A DNA stretch of 64,000 nt from Hyposmocoma kahamanoa (Eukaryota; Arthropoda; Insecta; Lepidoptera; Cosmopterigidae): NCBI RefSeq assembly GCF_003589595.1, contig NW_020654422.1, positions 17,062,951 to 17,126,950 on the forward strand, given 5' to 3'. Made by a program: the position numbers and the translations under genes. The notes beneath the pieces were generated by a model. That model searched no databases. It saw only the letters and a program-made list of their open reading frames with translations, and was not told the DNA's origin. Of this stretch, positions 34,554-45,699 are shown piece after piece; the stretch's first letter is position 1; the number at the start of each line of letters is the position of its first letter.

Positions 34554-34754
34554 TAAATGACCATTGCAAACAAGGAAAACATACCATACATATAATCAAC
34601 GAAGAGGCTGTACGGTAGAACCTTTGCCCATCCTAATATATGAGCGAAAATTTAAAAAAACAATAAACATTGCCGCCTAACCTTAAATAAAATTTGGGTA
34701 CAATAGTATAAAAATAAAATTAAATAGATTTGTTTTGATGTTCAAGTTTTCAAA

Positions 34755-37700
34755 ATGAGAGACGTTTACTTATCAAATTGCGAAAAGAATTTCCTTCAGA
34801 AAATCGTCTCTGAGGGTCATGTAAGTATATTGTAATAACCTCAACGGTTGTTATTGTTGCCAAGCAAAATTTTATCGCTTTACGTTTCAACTTTACAGCG
34901 CTTGGATGGAAGGAATTATAATGAAAGCAGAAAACTAGATATAGCTTTCGGGTCTGAATATGGAAGTTGCATAGTATCCTTAGGAGAAACAAAGTGAGTA
35001 CTACACAGTACCTGTACTACATACTTGCAAAAAATAATACTTAAAAAACGCATAGACTCATTAGGGAACCCGCACTAGGGAAACCCTGTATCGCGGGTGC
35101 CATGGATACACACATACTCACGAGATAAATAAATAAAGAAAAAATCTTAATAAGTAGGTCATACAAATATTACCGCGCCCAGGATTTATGCATGCCCAAG
35201 TAGCATAGTAACTGTTCGACCACGGAGGCAGTTAAACATTGATAAATATGAAGTTTTCAATAGAACATGCAGAATAAAGATGTTTAAGGCTCAACTCACA
35301 CTGGCGCAGAGTCAAAACGTCACGACACGTCATGTTTTTCGCCTCTAGCATATTCATCTCTATTTTCCCATTAATAAGGTACAAATTTGTGTTATGCAAA
35401 TCTGGAGTCAAGCGTCGATGCTTGGTTGCAGTCAAGCGTCTACGCGTGTAGACGCGTGTCGCCAGGTGTTGTAGTTGAAAAACAGGACGCGACGCGAAGC
35501 TTCGACTCTGCGCCAATGTGAGTCGAGCCTTATTGTTACATTACACAATATAATGTAATAAACATTTTCAATTAAAATTTCCAGGGTCCTTGCACAGGTG
35601 TCATGTGATATAGTACAACCAAAACAAATTCGTCCAAATGAAGGCATATTGCACATTAATGTGGAGATCGGACCAATGGCAGCGCCACAATTTGAAGCGA
35701 ATAGACAGACAGATCTAAACGTGTACTTGAATAGATTGCTTGAGAAATGCTATAAGGATTCAAAGTGCATTGACCTGGAGTCTCTATGCATTGTTGTGGA
35801 GGAAAAGGTTAATAAAGCATTGTTTTCTGTATCAGTCTGTAGATAATGGGTATGTTTTCAGTACTTACAGAAGCCGAGCGTACCTATCTCGCAATGAGAA
35901 ATCTGCAGGTAACAGGTTCCCAATCCTATGAACATCTACCCACAGATCTGAAAAGTGTTATAAACAACAAAAAGTTTTATACCCGACTAAAACTCCTTTA
36001 ATTGAATAATGAATTCTGCAGTGTCGAAGAGTTCCATTTGAAACAATTGTAATTTTGTTTTACTTGTCTTCATTATATTTAGACAAGCAGTAGTTATACT
36101 ACTTTATTTTATATTCATAATTAATTATTGTATGCGTTAGTGGCTATCATATTATCCCTTGATATTGTATTTTGAATTGTAATACTGTAAAATTGATAAT
36201 ATGAAATAAATAATTCTACTCTAGTCCCGGTAGGACCAATCGGGAAATGAACTTTTCTAAATTGATTCTGAGTAGTACTCTGGTACACTATTGTTATTTT
36301 ATTATAATAGTGAGCACTGGACTTCCCCTAGAACAGGGTTCCTTAACTTTTTTCTAGTCATGGACCCCTCTCAAAACTTCAAAAAGCTCACAAACCCTTT
36401 CCGAAAAGATGGAAGAAGAAGAAAGGCTGCGGGTTGCACGGACGCGCTTCTCGCTCGCTCGTCACTCGGGTGCAAAAATTCAAAAAGGTCACGCGTACAG
36501 TTCCTATTTAACCACAATACACTGTATAACAATTTGCATTTGTTATGTTGGGTAGGCTCGCCATGGACTAGACATGAGCGCCGATAATAGACCAACTGGC
36601 GGCGGCGGGGTTTCGGCGGCGCGAGCGCGACCCTAAAGCAAATTTGTATATCGGTGTTTGCTTTTACAAAAACCGTTTTACAAATACTATTTCAAAGGAA
36701 AAAATAAAATAACGTATTTTAAATTTTTATCAGTTCGATCAGGCGCTCCGATTATGTATGCGTAGTGAAAATGGCGACGCCAGAAACTGACAAATTAATT
36801 TTTTAAACAAAACATCTTTAAGCTAGCGGGCCAGATGGATTTCCAGCACTAGTCCTACGTAACTGTGCGTCTGAGTTGTCCGTCTCCTGTTCTCACACGC
36901 CTACGCCTGTACCGCCTCTCACTTGAGACTGGTGTAGTTCCCAGGTCGTGGAAGATTGCAAACGTGTAACCTGTGCCGAAAGCAGAGCTGACTCTGTCAA
37001 CTATAGACCTATTTCAGTCACTTCCATACTCTGCAAGACTATGTGTATATATAAGAACGTGTACCCAACTACCATCTCTTGTCCTACTTTGAAGACGACG
37101 ACCTCCTCAGTGATCGCCAGTACGGATTCCGACGAGGGCGATCAACTGGGGATCTTCTTGTGTATGCCTATCACATATGGAGCGAGTCTATAGAAAAGCA
37201 AGGTGAAGCACTTAAAGTGTCTTTGGATATTTCTAAATCCTTTGACAGAGTCTGGCACGCAATCCTTTTAAGTAAGCTTCCCTTTTATGGGCTTCCCATT
37301 TTGCAATTGGATCTCAGATTTCTTGAGCGAACGATTCGACCGAGCGTTCGATTTGAGAGGTCTTAGAAGGCTACTTTTCCGAACATATGGCGATAGATTC
37401 CTCAGGGTTCCGTACTGTCTGCAACTCTCTTTCTACTGCATATCATACCTTATATTATATTATACCATATTACACCTTTGCGTATGCTGATGACAACACA
37501 GTTGTAGATAGGTACTTGACCAATGCAAGCGTTAGTGGAGAGGAAATCAAGTCTTGTCGAGAGTCTATGGTTAGCCGTTTGGATTTGACACTCAATGCAG
37601 TCTCCGATTGGGGCGATGCCAATCTTGTTAAATTTAACGCTACCAAACGCAGGCGTCTCTATTATCCACAAAACGGAGTCCCTTTGAGCTGACTCCGACT

Positions 37701-40700
37701 TTTCGTGATATATCCATACTGATAGCCGACGGTCTCCAGCTACTTAGAATGGACCTGTCGTACAATTTGTACTTCGGCAGATACGTTGAATCCATGGCCA
37801 AACATGCAGCGAGGAAGCTTTGGGATCCTTTCTAGAGTGAGGCGTTACTTCACACCGGGACAGTTGCTTCAGCTGTACCAAGCACAAATCCGGTCGTGCA
37901 TGGAGTACTGCTGCCACCTTTAGGATGGCTCTGCTACATACCAACTGGCCACACTAAATTCAATTGACAACCGTGCCCAGAAGCTTATAGGTGACGCGGA
38001 ATTAGTGGAGGCGCAGTTGCAGAGCCTTGAACACCGCCGTAAAGTTGCCAGCTTATCGGTATTTTACAGGATATATCATGGAGACTTTGCGATGGAATTA
38101 CATGATTTAATTCCGCTTTCCCCTTTCCATCACCGGGGGACTAGGCGTAGACTTGGGTTCCACCTCTATGTTGTGAATATTCCAAAGATTCACACGAAGC
38201 GTTACGCTTCCACATTTATTTGACGAACGGCTATAGTTTGGAATTCCCTGCCTGCAGACTTGTTCCCTGAACGTTATAACTTGGGCCTTTTCATGGCGTA
38301 AGTGAATAGGCATTCATCCATCGTCGACCTCATCGTCACTTTCCAACAAGTGAGATGGAGGTCAAATGCGAATTTACATTTTATAAAAAAAAAAAGTTTT
38401 ATCTTAGAAAAGTAATTTTCTGGCGTCGCCATCTTTACATACACAATACGGAAGCGTGCGCGTGCGTACGATCGGAGCGCCTGATCGAACTGAACGGCGC
38501 GCCGATTGCATTTGGCGGCGGCGGAGGCGCGGCGCTCATGTCTACCATGGACCCCCAGCGTACATTACACGGCACCCTTAGGGATCCATGGACCACAGGT
38601 TAAGAAATCCTGTCCTAGAAGATAGACCACTGTACTGGCCTAGTACAATAAACCCACATAATGTCAACTATTATCATTAAAATAAATCACTGTATCACTT
38701 ATAAACATGGACACCAAATACAGAGAAGTGGGTGCCAGAAACAAAAGAATAAAATTGGATGGAGAAAAGATTCTTTTTACAATAGCCTAATAGTTTGATC
38801 TACTACTTCTCAAGCAGAGGCAGTGGTTCAAAAGCAACCTCGCACTTCTGACTTTCTCAGAATTTATGTGAGAAATTTAATATGAAATGTTCTATGATCT
38901 GTTCAGTGAAGGAAAACATTGTGATGAAACCTGCATATCGAAGAAGGTTCACAACTCTCGGAAAAAGTGTGAGGTCACCAGCCAGCCGACAAGGGCCAAT
39001 GTGGTGGAGCCTCGCTTGAGAGGAGAGAAGACCCGTGCCCAGCAGTGGGACGTATAAGTAGGTAGAAAATCACGAAATATCAAAGACCATTAATTTTAAG
39101 CCATTTCTTTAGTTACCTTGATTTAGTTCCTAACATAATTGTGGTTAAATTTTCAGGTATGGTCATTGAGAGTGGATCTAAAAATTATAAACCATGCTGG
39201 CAACTTAATAGAATGTGCCAGTCTGGCTACATTGAGCTCCCTAGCACACTTCAAAAGACCTGATGTTACACGAAGTGGGGACAGCATAATAATACACACA
39301 ATGAGTGAGATGGACCCTATACCAACAGTGCTGTACCATTATCCAGTTTGTGTCACTTTTGCTGTTTATGGTAGTGAGTAAGTACCTTTATAAACAACTT
39401 TCCTCGCGTTCACGTTCCCATTATGTCGTAACGTTTTATTTATCGATGGACGACTGTCGCGTCTAGCCTGCTCCCATATCACGACTATCTGTCGTGACAG
39501 TGTCGTGGACGTTTATTTTATTGTTGAACTACAGTTCGACTACAGAGGCCAAAGAAACATAAAACTTTGTTTAATCAAGCATTATCAACGTCTTTTTACC
39601 TTTTAACTTGTACTCTAACAGGTATACCGTATGTAGATGATATAGGATGTATGTAAGATAAAAGAAACTCGTAAAAATAAAGTTACCTACGTAATACCTA
39701 CGTAAGATAGACTATTGTATTCAAATATAATAAATAATTAACAAAGAAGCTGATAATTAGAAAAAAAAATGGGCCACTCCGATTTTACGCCGCAAAAATT
39801 GTGGAAAAAAAACATCGGCGGCGCATTATCTGGTTAATTTTAATGATATCTACCAAGTAGTCATTATTGCTAAACATTACATTACTTTTCATTGTACCTA
39901 TTTCTAATATTATCACTTGATTAGAAAGCTTAATAACAAAGACACGTAATAAACAAAGAATCAGCTTCTAGGTAGATGGATACCATTGATAATGAAGTCT
40001 ATGACTATTGTACGTACAGCTGAAATATTAAGTAAGTCTAGGTCACTCATCATAGCTAGTACATTTTAATGCATAAATTGTATGTATGTACACTGTAATT
40101 ATTGCAATAGGTGTTTAAAATCATGAAACTTGTTAAAATTTAATTACACAAACCTGTGATTAATTTCTTATTTAATATATTGTTTAAAACAAATATGACC
40201 GTCACTGAGTTTATTATGACAAAAAAAAAAAGAACAACAACCCATATACCAATATAGTCCAAATACCAAAACAGTTAGAAATATTAGTAGTAAAATGTAA
40301 TGCGTTTTTGTGAAACGTGAATTTGTTTGAGAAACAAATATATGCGATTTAAATCCGAAATAATCTCAATACAGAGAGAAAAAACCGACCTCAAAAGTTC
40401 ATGGAATTACATATATCCGCCAAGTTTTATTGAAATCGGTTACCGGAAAGGGCGCGAAACCGGATTCATCCCCTAGTTTGCCACCCTTAGAGGTGGAATA
40501 TTTTCTTCAAATTTAAATGGGACTACTACTGAGGTACCCTCTTTCCAACAAACAGAATCATCAAAATCGCGGAGTTATCGCGTAACCTACATACATTACA
40601 TTTTTTGAAGGGTAAGGGTGCTGGTGAAATTACAGGCACATGAGACTTGTCAACTTATGTCTCAGGGTGATAGGCGCAGTGGCAGTGCCCCTCAGATCAT

Positions 40701-43027
40701 TGCGACTTAAAGGTCTGAGTGGTGCTGCAACTGTTATGGACAGGTGTGTGGCTTGCCACCAGGCGCACGACATGTTCGTCACGTCACTTGATATCAAAAA
40801 AAAAATACAAAAAAATGCAGTCGAATTGAGAACCTCCTCTTTTTTTGAAGTTGGTTAAAAATAGTTTCATTACCTGTGAAACGATCGCGAAGGCCTAAGA
40901 AAAACAAAAGTTAAAAAATGATAATTGAATTTCAGTATCCTAATATCAGACCCCAGCTTTATAGAAGAGTCGGTTTGCACAAGCAGTACTGAGGAAGGCA
41001 TCAACACAGGAGGAGGACTTTTAGTTGTGGGCATGAATCAGTACAAGGAACTCTGCTTACTAGATTTATCTGGAGCTGCTATAAACAGTGGCAATATTGT
41101 ACACAAGGCTATATTGACTGCTTCTGACAGATGCAAAGAACTGGTAGATATTGTGAAGGCACGCATTATTGGCGACGATACCTTAAGGTAAGTAATGATT
41201 ACGTCATCTAGGTATTCTATTTCCTATGAACTGTAATAGTAAGCTTAGTTACCCTGAATACCGCTATTGTATGCAAAACTTGTAATTGGCTGTGTGTCAT
41301 TATTCGATTTTTTTTGAAGCTTTTGGATTGCCAATAATAAATAATGAACATTTATGTTACAATTCATAATTAATAGAATGGTAAAATAGACCTAGCCAAG
41401 TGACGTCAGTTTTCCGAACTTAATCGTGTTTCCTTAACTCTGCACCAGAGCCCCGGTTTTAATCTAGGTGCAAACCCAGACACCCTTACTCATTTGCAAC
41501 TCGTAAAGGGGAATCTTACCTCGTCGAAATATTGCATATACGAATCAAATAAACATTATATTATTACCAATAAACAATGGTCGGAAAAAGGTGTTCGACA
41601 TGTTATATAGATACATGTATGGATATAGCTACAAGGAGCAACATAGAGTTATTAAAACCACCAAATATTAATTAATCACTTTTTCGAATTCCGTATTTCC
41701 GGGAATGGTTTTACTGCATCGTAAGACAAAACTGCTGACCTAGGAAGTCGAAGTTAGATTTTAAAGTAATTCTAATGGTGCTATGTATATAAATGCAGTA
41801 GATAACTGACCTTTTACCAAAGCAGAGAATAAATAAGTAACGAGAATGGTCACTCTCCGCCCCTCCCTAGCGTTTAAATATCGCACCGAAATCCGCATAT
41901 TGACGGTCACATTGACGGAACGGCAACAGAGCTGTCAGTTATCTACTGCATTTTTTACAAGGCACTATTAAAATTACTTTCAAATCCAACTTCGACTTCC
42001 TAGGTCAGGAGTTTGTCTTATTATATAGTAAAACCATTTCCGGAAATCTTGAGTTCGAAAGAGTAATTAATTAATATTTGGTGGTTTTAATAACTCTATG
42101 TCGCTCCTTGTAGCTGTGTCTATACATGTATCTATAATATGTGGAACACCTTTTTCCGACCATTGCCAATAAAGAATAGAATGACAGAATAAAGGATTGC
42201 GAACTGATGGGTATATATCAGCCACATTATTAAAGAAAATGGTTTATCTTCAAGACATAAAAAAATCCAAGGTTATTACCATTTCAAGTGCACAATATCA
42301 AATTATCTTTTTTTTTATTTCCAACCACAAGAATATTATGTGTGGTATAAAAGCATTACCACATATTCCAACCACAATAACGTCAGAACTATACGACTGA
42401 ATCTAACAGACACAACTTCCCTGTTTCAGACAAAAACGTGTTAAAATAAACTTCTCTGACACAATAACTGATGATCACATTCTGTCACTTACTGAGAGGG
42501 ATCTTAACATCCGGCTTAAGAACTACAGTATTGAAGATGGTGAATTTATATCTGAGCCTAAGGATGAAGAAATGCCTGGAGAAGACATACTACCAGAGCC
42601 TAGCAAATATGATGGTATGTGTATTAGTTAGCAGTTGTGAAATAGCCTAAGTGACCTAGTCCACTTTTTGAAAACTATTCCAATGTATAACAGATAGGAC
42701 ATGAATCCTATTGTTTTAAAAATCCAAACCGAAGACTAAAGTTGGCCCAGTTTTTGAAAAGACATGACTAAATAAACAACAATAACATTTGGCATAGCTA
42801 ATAGTGGATGCTAAGACATATATATATATATAAATTAAATAAGACATTTTTATATATATATAAATGTTTTCGTTTTCTAAATTATACAAGAATTTTTAGA
42901 TATAATTTTGTGAATTATTATTTTTTTCTTTTCAGTTGTTCCATCATTGCCACAGACAGCAGAACTCAAAGCGAAACAAGGATCAGAATGGATAGAAGTG
43001 TCATCAGACTCCGACTCCGAAGACTGA
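34755..43027 (+). CDS. Rrp45: Exosome complex component RRP45 (EXOSC9 homologue), complete
   Basis: Seven exons: 34755-34820, 34899-34993, 35585-35807, 39157-39377, 40936-41187, 42430-42614 and 42936-43027, giving 377 residues. The start gives MRDVYLSNCEKNFL, the family's usual N-terminus (LSNCE-x-x-F), followed by RLDGRNYNESRKLDIAFGSE and GSCIVSLGETKVLAQVSCDI. These are typical of the RNase PH fold of RRP45. The protein is a ring subunit of the eukaryotic RNA exosome, pairing with RRP41; it is non-catalytic in animals and acts in nuclear and cytoplasmic 3'-5' RNA processing. The tail is acidic (SSDSDSED), as in relatives. Introns 3 to 5 are swollen by transposons (hAT plus LINE, a nested repeat, a foldback), while exons 1-2 are compact. 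An AATAAA lies at 43067-43072. The gene is convergent with the SAP30-like gene. The start sits about 200 bp after a DD82E transposon. Confidence 0.93.
35065..35140 (-). mobile_element. SINE family B, truncated, inverted
   Basis: The complement of the family B body (AACCCGCACTAGGGAAACCC, then CGGGTGCCATGGATACACAC) lies in RRP45 intron 2. No head or tail. Confidence 0.7.
36334..38612. mobile_element. hAT-like element split by a LINE
   Basis: The left end CAGGGTTCCTTAAC (36334) and right end GGTTAAGAAATCCTG (ending 38612) are inverted. The flanks CCCTAGAA (36326-36333) and TCCTAGAA (38613-38620) form a 7/8 target duplication. Long inner inverted arms also pair, for example AGTTCGATCAGGCGCTCCGA at 36732-36751 with its complement at 38472-38491, and ATGGCGACGCCAGAAA near 36771 with 38417-38432. 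CA...TG ends and an 8-bp duplication suggest hAT. No hAT transposase is present. It lies in RRP45 intron 3. Confidence 0.75.
36822..38350 (+). pseudogene. Decayed non-LTR retrotransposon reverse transcriptase (jockey-like)
   Basis: Pieces in several frames give successive reverse-transcriptase motifs: SGPDGFPALVLRNCASE, VNYRPISVTSILCKTM, QYGFRRGRSTGDLLVYAYH, LKVSLDISKSFDRVWHA, the catalytic box YADDNTVV (37480-37503) and the C-terminal FHHRGTRRRLGFHLYVVNIP. Stops and frameshifts separate them, so the element is dead. It is 5'-truncated and lies inside the arms of a hAT-like element. A second copy of its C-terminus lies at 24575-24790. Confidence 0.85.
38800..39062 (+). repeat. LINE/SINE 3' region ending GTGCCCAGCAGTGGGACGT
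   Basis: GAAGGAAAACATTGTGATGA and AACCTGCATATC lead to GTGGAGCCTCGCTTGAGAGG and AGACCCGTGCCCAGCAGTGG. This resembles the 3' end of lepidopteran RTE-type elements. A degraded relative lies at about 28800-28930. It lies just before RRP45 exon 4. Confidence 0.55.
40324..40905. repeat. Three-deep nest of dispersed repeats in RRP45 intron 4
   Basis: The outer copy belongs to the TCGCGATTGTTACACATAGG family (ends at 40324-40372 and 40857-40905, minus). It is split by an element with AACCGAC/GTTGGTT ends (40384-40857). That in turn contains a minus-oriented copy of the GACGAACAAGTCG family (40608-40800). Confidence 0.65.
41575..42165. mobile_element. hAT-like foldback element, 591 bp
   Basis: The ends are CAATGGTCGGAAAAAGGTGT (41575) and its complement (ending 42165). 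The exact 8-bp duplication CCAATAAA lies at 41567-41574 and 42166-42173. The inverted arms run about 230 bp each (to about 41815 and from about 41935), leaving a short centre. There is no coding capacity. It lies in RRP45 intron 5. Confidence 0.85.
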
Positions 43028-43066
43028 CTCATTGAATACACAAATGATGCTTGTTAGATAAAATGT

Positions 43067-43072
43067 AATAAA
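43067..43072 (+). terminator. RRP45 polyadenylation signal
   Basis: AATAAA lies 40 bp after the TGA stop of the last RRP45 exon. It is the first canonical signal downstream. Confidence 0.6.
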
Positions 43073-43628
43073 TTTACATTTCAAAATTTACTGTTATTAT
43101 AATCTCTCTTAACAGTATTATATTACAATTGCATTTCCCTCGTCAATTAACAATCATAACATTTGACACTGTATTAGGGTATAATACAAAATATTGTCTA
43201 ACTATACTAAAAGGAAATAAATAGATCATGTTTAAAATTGAGTTCACCAGAACTATGAATACAATCTCTACATAAAAGTCATACAAAGCTCATCAAGACT
43301 TTTAAGGGTGACAAATTCTACACAGAAATTTGTAGAAGTAGTAGAATAAAAGATAGAATGTATGATCTCAAGTTCATTGCACTTTGTAGACATTTTAATT
43401 GGACTTAATAATAATTTTAAATTGTATATTATGTATGTATTGAATCTATTATAACATTCTAAAATATTTTCTATAATGCAACTGTGCTATTCAGATGGTT
43501 TATTTAAATATATTTTTGTCCTTAAAAATCACTTGGAAGCATATAAATATGTACCTACATCATTCAATATTTGATGTAACAGATTTTGTTTGAACCTGTT
43601 TTTTGTATCTGAATAACACAGTTTTAAG

Positions 43629-43634
43629 TTTATT
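43629..43634 (-). terminator. SAP30L polyadenylation signal
   Basis: AATAAA on the minus strand, about 93 bp after the TAG stop of the SAP30-like gene. The two convergent transcripts would not overlap. Confidence 0.5.
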
Positions 43635-43726
43635 GATTGAGAATTTGGGAAGAGAAATAACATAATACCTAAAGCTATAATTAAAACTACACACTTTGTC
43701 TATAAATTAGTCACATACACATTAGC

Positions 43727-44514
43727 CTACACAGAATCTGAGTTCATGCCATTTTTCTGGTCCAACTTGTTGCCATTTGTTTTTACCATGTAAATGAAGT
43801 ATGTCACTATTTCCTTTTCATTTACTGGCAATGACTTGAAGTGTTTCTGTATAGCCTGGGAACAAAAAATGTCAGAAATGAAATAAATTCATTAAAAATT
43901 AGTTCCTGTGTATTACGAATTCTTTATTATCTTCAAACTAAAATTAATATTATATTTTATCTTCATATATTATATTTCATTATTTTTCACTTGTTTCTTC
44001 CAATAGATTAGAATTATTAAGTTATCTGTGTACTTACATCAGCTAGTCCTTGTTTATTGAGCCCTGGCCTGGTAGGCACCTTGTAATACCTCTTATACCT
44101 CCTCAGGGTGTTCACTTGCAGCTGGAACCAATCAACCTCTAAGGAATCCATCTCTGCTTCATTACTGTCGTCCTCAGAGTCCTTGGGCCTCCTCTGCTTT
44201 GTCCTTGCACACTGAATCATTGTCTTATGGTCATCACATATGTATGTGTGCCTTGTCTGGAAAAACGAAAATTTTGAAATTAGCCTTCAAAATCAGTTTT
44301 ATATATGCAACATGACAAAAAATGGAAATAAAATACCAACCTGAGGGTCAATGTTAAGTTTGAGCCTCTTTTGGACGACTGTATTTTGAATGCGTTTGCT
44401 GTAAGCGGCGTTGCCCGCGGGGCGCCTGCATCGCTCGCCGTCATCCACTAGGCAACATATTTGATCGGAATTTCCTCTAGAATCCTCTTCTCCTGTACTA
44501 AACCCGTTGTTCAT
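43727..44514 (-). CDS. SAP30L: SAP30-like histone deacetylase complex subunit, complete
   Basis: Three exons on the minus strand: 44514-44341, 44256-44038 and 43855-43727 (stop TAG), giving 173 residues. The start [13 protein letters not shown] matches the family N-terminus (MNGFSTEEDS). The CCCH-type zinc finger is visible: Cys20/Cys21, Cys29 (DGERC), Cys65 and His68 (YICDDH), with family spacing. Then come the basic region (KQRRPK) and the Sin3-binding segment [20 protein letters not shown], ending with [15 protein letters not shown]. The protein anchors the Sin3A/HDAC repressor complex in the nucleus and binds DNA and phosphoinositides in the human homologue. An in-frame Met upstream would add about 10 residues, but the internal start fits the family better. 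A polyA-type signal on this strand lies at 43634-43629, so the two convergent 3' ends are about 0.55 kb apart. Confidence 0.94.
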
Positions 44515-45499
44515 TGGATACTCGCGTTGAATCATATATAACAAATAAATTTAACTGTTGCAGTAGACCTCGCACCAGGCGACGAAAAATGTTCGACGTA
44601 TCACAAAGACGAACGATTGAGGTTATGATTTATAACAACACAAAACATTTCTACGGGATAAATCAAATAAAAACATGGCAGCAGACGCCCGGCTTCTCGG
44701 CTTTCACAGACCAAACACCATTTGAGGACACTATTTCTTTATTCAGTGCACATATGCACTAAAATGTTCATTGCCTTCACAATTACACAGAGAATTCCTC
44801 GAAATAATTTGATGTAATAGAGTCTTCCACTACAAATTGTCAGTTATTAAAATAAGAGCAAAGGATTCTCAACACTGACACGATAAATTAAACTCAAATA
44901 ATAATTATGCCACCGCATAAACTTCCGAGCGAGAAATAGACTTTCGCACTGACCGACTGATCGCCATGCCATTCGATTTCGTTCAAAGCAAATTGTCTCA
45001 ATCAATTCATTCATTCACTCACGCCAACAAAATGTGACCAAGTTTGTTTTATCAAATATAGCAAATGAATAAGTTAGTTATAATTGTTCAACATTATTTA
45101 TTCACAGAACTAAAAAAAAATGTTCAAAGAAATTGATGTATAAAATGTATATAAATATAGATACTTATGTAAATGTTACGCCTGTCATAAGAATCAATGG
45201 ACTAAAATCAACATTTAGTTATTCCAAAGATGAAATATATTGAAAAACGTTTAACATTTTTTTATTGATTTCAATTAAACATATTCAAGTATATTATATT
45301 CGTTTACAACATGTGGTTGAAATTAGTATTTATGGTCACACAGACGATGTGATAGAGTACTTAGCAGCAATGCACACAACTAAACACTCGCTCTGTTTCA
45401 TTTGTGAAAACAACTTGTTTGGATGTGTGCTGCGTTGCAATGTGAAAATACAACTGGGTACGTAGTATAGTATAAACAAAAAAATAAAGCCAACGCTTG

Positions 45500-45665
45500 T
45501 GCAAGGATTGGTTAAGATTTGGCGGGATATTTAATTTGAGCCAATCACAAATCTTTGGCGCTGACATCGCCAGCTCGTTTATTCATTGCGGCGAACGCAA
45601 AGTTCCCTACGTAATAAGCGCTGAAATCGTGTGCCCGTTCGTAATAAACAGATACTCGGTGAGTT
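45500..45665 (+). promoter_or_regulatory. Promoter-like block with CCAAT and E2F-type sites
   Basis: Inverted and direct CCAAT words (GATTGG at 45506, GAGCCAATCAC at 45538) alternate with two E2F-like words (TTTGGCGGGA at 45520, TTTGGCGC at 45554). About 100 bp on, CTCG|GTGAGT at 45659 is a strong donor, so a short non-coding first exon is possible. The next plus-strand gene is DSP1 (start codon 50795), and SAP30L begins 1 kb away on the other strand. Which gene it serves is not shown. Confidence 0.35.
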
Positions 45666-45699
45666 TTATTATTTTTTTATACATTATCGCCAATGATAT

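Noticed and set aside
35598..35846. Independent 82-residue gene
   Set aside because: It is RRP45 exon 3 read through its donor at 35808.
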